DNA from: Wenzhouxiangella sp.
GTDB taxonomy: Bacteria; Pseudomonadota; Gammaproteobacteria; Xanthomonadales; Wenzhouxiangellaceae
Direction: 5' to 3'
Assembly: GCA_007116585.1 (NCBI GenBank)
Contig: SKIE01000253.1
Location: forward strand, 1 to 9,293
DNA length: 9,293 nucleotides
Of this stretch, positions 6,970 to 9,293 are shown one piece after another. Position numbers and translations under genes: made by a program. Positions within the stretch are counted from its first letter, which is position 1, and every line of letters starts with the position of its first letter. The notes under the pieces are model-generated. The model saw only the letters and a program-made list of their open reading frames with translations. It was not told the origin of the DNA and ran no database searches.

Positions 6970-7171
6970 CAAAAATTGTGGTTCCCTTCTTTTGGCGTGG
7001 CCCGCACTGCACCGGCTCTGAGAACGGACTAATCCATCATTATATGTCCGCTGGAAGATAAAGAAAACATTCATCATGCGTGCAGCTTTGTCGCCCGGGA
7101 GCGGAGAGCGCCTCGCCAAAGCGCTTTTGCGGTTACATTGAGCCCTTTACGGATCTGCGTCCAACGTCTCG
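6970..7171. other. Divergent intergenic regulatory region
   Basis: This 202-bp non-coding gap separates the divergently transcribed aasR and ceramide synthase genes. It holds the minus-strand promoter candidate and, at 7118-7127, a perfect 10-bp palindrome AAAGCGCTTT that could be a small operator or chance. No convincing -35/-10 pair was found for the plus-strand unit; TACATT at 7134-7139 is a possible -10 without a good -35. The plus-strand gene also lacks a clear Shine-Dalgarno sequence. No RNA gene or riboswitch is recognised. Confidence 0.5.
7039..7067 (-). promoter_or_regulatory. Candidate sigma-70 promoter for the aasR-cerR-acpR-spt unit
   Basis: On the minus strand a perfect -10 hexamer TATAAT (7044-7039) follows a weak -35-like TTTTCT (7067-7062) with a 17-base spacer. 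Transcription would start near 7031, giving a leader of about 60 bases before ATG 6969. It lies in the most AT-rich part of an otherwise GC-rich window and in the right place for the four-gene unit. Only the -10 matches well, so an activator may be needed. Confidence 0.5.
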
Positions 7172-8305
7172 ATGAGTAGCGAAATCCAGATTTCTCCGCT
7201 GCGCGCCCGCCGTGAGTGGCGCGAGGTCTTTGAGCTTGCGCGGCGGCTGTATACCGACGATCCACACTGGGTTGAACCGCTGCAGGCCGAGCGCCGCGCC
7301 CAGTGGTCGCCGCGCCACCCCTGGTTTCGCCATGCCGAGGCGCGGCTGTTTCTGGCCCGCCGTCGTGGTCGGCTGGTCGGGACCATCAGCGCACAGCTTG
7401 ACCAACTCCAGCCTGTGGAGGACGGCAGGCGGATCGGCTACTTTGGCCAGTTCGAGTGTCGGAACGATGCCGACATCGCCGCGGCGATGTTTGAGCATGC
7501 GGCAGACTGGCTCAGGCAGCGCGGCGCGAGCTGGATGCGGGGCCCGTATGATCTGGGCATCAATCAGTCCTGCGGCCTGCTGGTGGAGGGGCGTTCGACG
7601 CCGCCCATGGTTTTGATGGGTCATGCGCCAGCCTACTATGCCGACCTGATGCAAGCCTTTGGTCTGGCGGCTGAAATGGACTTGCTGGCCTACGTGCTGC
7701 CGCCGGATTTCCCGGCGCCCGAGAGCATGCAGAGGCTGCTGGATCGGAGCGCGCGACGGCTGAGTTTTCGACCGCTGGATCGGCGCTGCTATGCCGAGGA
7801 AGTGCAGCTGCTGAGGGAGTTGTTCAACGATGCCTGGTCCGACAACTGGGGCTTCGTGCCCGTGACCGAACAGGAGTTTGCCCACACCGGCCGGGAAATC
7901 CGCCCGATCCTGTCGCCTGACCACGCCTGCGTGGCTGAAATCAACGGCGAGGCGGCGGGGTTCCTCATTGCCTTGCCCAACGTCAATGAGCTGATTCGCG
8001 ATCTTGGCGGAAGATTGATGCCCACCGGCTGGGCCAGGTTGCTGTGGCGGCTCAAGCGGGGCCAGGCCACGACCGCCCGGGTGCCGCTGATGGGCGTGCG
8101 CCGCAAATACCAACGCGGCCCGCTGGGTGCCGCGATCAGTTTCGGCATGATCGACCAGGTGCGTCACGCGCTCCACCGCGACGGGATTCGGCAGGTTGAA
8201 CTGTCCTGGATTCTCGAGACCAACCAGGGCATGAACTCGCTGATTCACAGCATGGGCGGGGATTTGTACAAGCGCTACCGGATATATGGAGCGGCCATTG
8301 ACTGA
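7172..8305 (+). CDS. cerS: Bacterial ceramide synthase-type N-acyltransferase (GNAT superfamily)
   Basis: A 377-residue protein of the family containing Caulobacter bCerS and E. coli YghO, in which bCerS transfers an acyl chain to the amino group of the sphingoid base, making (keto)ceramide. Family-like stretches are YTDDPHWVEPL (27-37), PWFRHAEARLFLARRRGRLVG (50-70, the region resembling a GNAT strand pair), GYFGQFEC (89-96), RGPYDLGINQSCGLLV (123-138), NWGFVPVTEQEF (225-236), MGVRRKYQRGPLGAAI (307-322) and the end ELSWILETNQGMNSLIHSMG (343-362). No membrane helix or signal peptide is obvious. It is transcribed away from aasR-cerR-acpR-spt, completing the ceramide pathway, and overlaps the next gene. 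ATG 7172 gives the normal N-terminus, though no good ribosome binding site precedes it. The same fold occurs in proteins of unknown function; location next to spt makes ceramide synthase the best call. Confidence 0.82.
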   Translation: MSSEIQISPLRARREWREVFELARRLYTDDPHWVEPLQAERRAQWSPRHPWFRHAEARLFLARRRGRLVGTISAQLDQLQPVEDGRRIGYFGQFECRNDADIAAAMFEHAADWLRQRGASWMRGPYDLGINQSCGLLVEGRSTPPMVLMGHAPAYYADLMQAFGLAAEMDLLAYVLPPDFPAPESMQRLLDRSARRLSFRPLDRRCYAEEVQLLRELFNDAWSDNWGFVPVTEQEFAHTGREIRPILSPDHACVAEINGEAAGFLIALPNVNELIRDLGGRLMPTGWARLLWRLKRGQATTARVPLMGVRRKYQRGPLGAAISFGMIDQVRHALHRDGIRQVELSWILETNQGMNSLIHSMGGDLYKRYRIYGAAID

Positions 8306-9110
8306 CGCGCATCCGCCAATCGACGTGATCGTACTGGCGGGCGATCGTGGGCGGGATGACCCGCTGGCAGTGGCCGCAGAAGTGGCCGGGAAAGCCCTGG
8401 TGCCGGTAGCCGGTGTGCCGATGCTGACGCGGGTGCTGGCCTCGCTCGGCCGCTGGCAGCGGCTCGGTCGGCTGATTCTGGTCGCACAGGAACGTGACGA
8501 TTATCGTGCGGCCGTCGCGGACGCCGGGTTCGACAGCCGTATTGACCTGCGCTGGATGAAGCCGGCGGCGTCGCTGATCGATAGCGTCGAGACTGCGCTG
8601 AGCGCCACCGCAAGCGAGTGCAGGATTCTGTTGACGGCCGATCACGCCTTGTTGCGCACCCGCTGGCTTGATGACTTGCTGGGCCGGGCCATGAATCAGC
8701 CGGCTGCGTTGTCTGTAGGGCTGGCCGACTGGCACAGCGTCATGCGGCGCTTTCCGAACAGCCGACGAACGCGGTATCGCTTTCGCGACGCCTCGGTGTG
8801 TGGTACCAACCTGTTTGTGCTCAAGAATGATCCGGACGTTTTGAACATCCTCTACACGTGGCGCAAGGCAGAGCAAAATCGCAAGAAACCGTGGCGCATC
8901 GTGTCCCTGCTGGGCTGGTCAAATCTGGGCCTGTACCTGAGCGGCAGGCTAACTCTGGAGCGGGCGTTTTCCGCGCTGTCTGCCCGTGTCGGCTGCGCGG
9001 TGCAGCCGGTGGCCATGGACGACCCGCTCACCGCGGTGGATGTGGACACTCCGGCTGATCTGGAACTTGTTGAAAGGGTCCTGCGTGCCGACGAGGACCA
9101 GCGATGCTGA
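8286..9110 (+). CDS. MobA-like nucleotidyltransferase (GT-A fold) of the sphingolipid cluster
   Basis: A 274-residue protein with the outline of MobA/sugar-phosphate nucleotidyltransferases. It has an N-terminal VIVLAGD (14-20) followed after an unusual spacer by KALVPVAGVPMLTRVL (36-51), a middle acidic strand ILLTADHALL (114-123) in the place of the metal-binding 'GDxP', a GTNLFVL segment (173-179), and DDPLTAVDVDTPADLELVERVL (245-266), a typical ending in which the substrate-binding 'D-T-P-x-D' helix closes the domain. It should transfer an NMP to a phosphorylated acceptor; the acceptor is not known. Position between ceramide synthase and an Lpt-type permease suggests activating a lipid headgroup precursor, which is inference. 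It overlaps the upstream gene by 20 bp from ATG 8286; TTG 8298, preceded 6 bases away by GGAG, is a good alternative start. It overlaps the next gene by 7 bp. Confidence 0.75.
   Translation: MERPLTDAHPPIDVIVLAGDRGRDDPLAVAAEVAGKALVPVAGVPMLTRVLASLGRWQRLGRLILVAQERDDYRAAVADAGFDSRIDLRWMKPAASLIDSVETALSATASECRILLTADHALLRTRWLDDLLGRAMNQPAALSVGLADWHSVMRRFPNSRRTRYRFRDASVCGTNLFVLKNDPDVLNILYTWRKAEQNRKKPWRIVSLLGWSNLGLYLSGRLTLERAFSALSARVGCAVQPVAMDDPLTAVDVDTPADLELVERVLRADEDQRC
8288..8291 (+). promoter_or_regulatory. Shine-Dalgarno supporting an alternative TTG start of the nucleotidyltransferase
   Basis: GGAG at 8288-8291 lies 6 bases before TTG 8298, in frame with the nucleotidyltransferase. The ATG at 8286 has no comparable site. 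The TTG start would shorten the protein by 4 residues and the overlap with the ceramide synthase gene from 20 to 8 bp. Confidence 0.4.
9093..9097 (+). promoter_or_regulatory. Ribosome binding site of the LptF/LptG-like gene
   Basis: GAGGA lies 6 bases before ATG 9104, within the end of the nucleotidyltransferase gene, confirming the permease start and coupling. Confidence 0.6.
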
Positions 9111-9293
9111 TCGAACGCTACCTGGCGCGCGAAATCCTGCGGCCCATCATCGGGATCTTCGTATTTCTGGTTGTGGTGGTGCTGGTGTTCTATGCCAGCC
9201 AGTTGCTGGGCCGCGCCGCGCTGGAGGGCCTGCCGATGGATATCGTGCTGCGCATGGCGGGGCTGAGACTGGGTCTGTTTCTCGACGTGCTGG
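9104..9293 (+). CDS. LptF/LptG (YjgP/YjgQ) family permease, N-terminal part
   Basis: The first 63 codons of a gene running off the window. The protein begins MLIERYLAREILRPIIGI, followed by a hydrophobic helix (about residues 17-37, FVFLVVVVLVFYASQL), then a short amphipathic part and GLRLGLFLDVL, the beginning of the next membrane segment. A start 'M-L/I-I-x-R-Y-L-x-R-E' with a membrane helix directly after is characteristic of the LptF/LptG inner-membrane subunits of the LptB2FG ABC transporter, which extracts lipopolysaccharide towards the outer membrane. Which of the two, or a paralogue, cannot be told from this fragment. ATG 9104 is preceded by GAGGA at 9093-9097 and overlaps the previous stop by 7 bp, so it is translationally coupled to the nucleotidyltransferase. 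Its place in the sphingolipid unit suggests a specialised role. Confidence 0.75.
   Translation, partial: MLIERYLAREILRPIIGIFVFLVVVVLVFYASQLLGRAALEGLPMDIVLRMAGLRLGLFLDVL

Noticed and set aside
6970..7119. Upstream ATG starts for the acyl-AMP ligase
   Set aside because: The extra 50 residues are not ligase-like and the DNA carries a TATAAT promoter element; ATG 6969 is more natural.
7133..8248. Open frame of 371 codons on the minus strand, antisense to the ceramide synthase gene
   Set aside because: Opposite strand of a confidently assigned gene, with no family-like motif; a shadow of GC-rich coding.

Overview
This GC-rich, densely coded window reads like a Gram-negative (probably proteobacterial) chromosome. 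An LptF/LptG-type permease at the right edge implies an outer membrane. The protein style is compatible with a gammaproteobacterium, but nothing here fixes the taxon. There are no RNA genes, insertion sequences, CRISPR arrays or phage genes that I can see. Almost all genes abut or overlap, which points to three transcription units.

Left unit (about 1-2783, + strand): the tail of a probable Gfo/Idh/MocA oxidoreductase, then two fused enzymes of nonulosonic (sialic-acid-like) sugar metabolism. The first is a CMP-nonulosonate cytidylyltransferase fused to a HAD phosphatase. The second is a NeuB-type synthase with an SAF domain and an additional C-terminal cupin that resembles sugar-isomerase cupins. 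Together they could condense a sugar with phosphoenolpyruvate, remove a phosphate and activate the product with CTP for surface glycan assembly.

Middle unit (6969 down to 2797, - strand): four tightly packed genes encoding a fatty-acyl-AMP-ligase-like enzyme (AasR-like), an extended SDR (CerR-like), a dedicated acyl carrier protein (AcpR-like) and a serine palmitoyltransferase (Spt). This is the arrangement known from bacterial sphingolipid synthesis, best studied in Caulobacter. Acyl chains are activated and loaded on the ACP, condensed with serine to 3-ketosphinganine, and the keto group is reduced by the SDR.

Right unit (7172 to beyond 9293, + strand), divergent from the middle unit: a GNAT-type N-acyltransferase matching bacterial ceramide synthase (bCerS/CerS), a MobA-like nucleotidyltransferase and the start of an LptF/LptG-family permease, all overlapping. 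The acyltransferase completes the ceramide pathway. The other two are not explained by ceramide synthesis itself and are the best candidates for headgroup addition and export.

A 202-bp divergent intergenic region (6970-7171) with a perfect TATAAT hexamer is the main regulatory region. The most interesting content is the apparently complete five-gene ceramide pathway plus coupled nucleotidyltransferase and Lpt-like permease, next to unusual domain fusions for nonulosonic acid synthesis.
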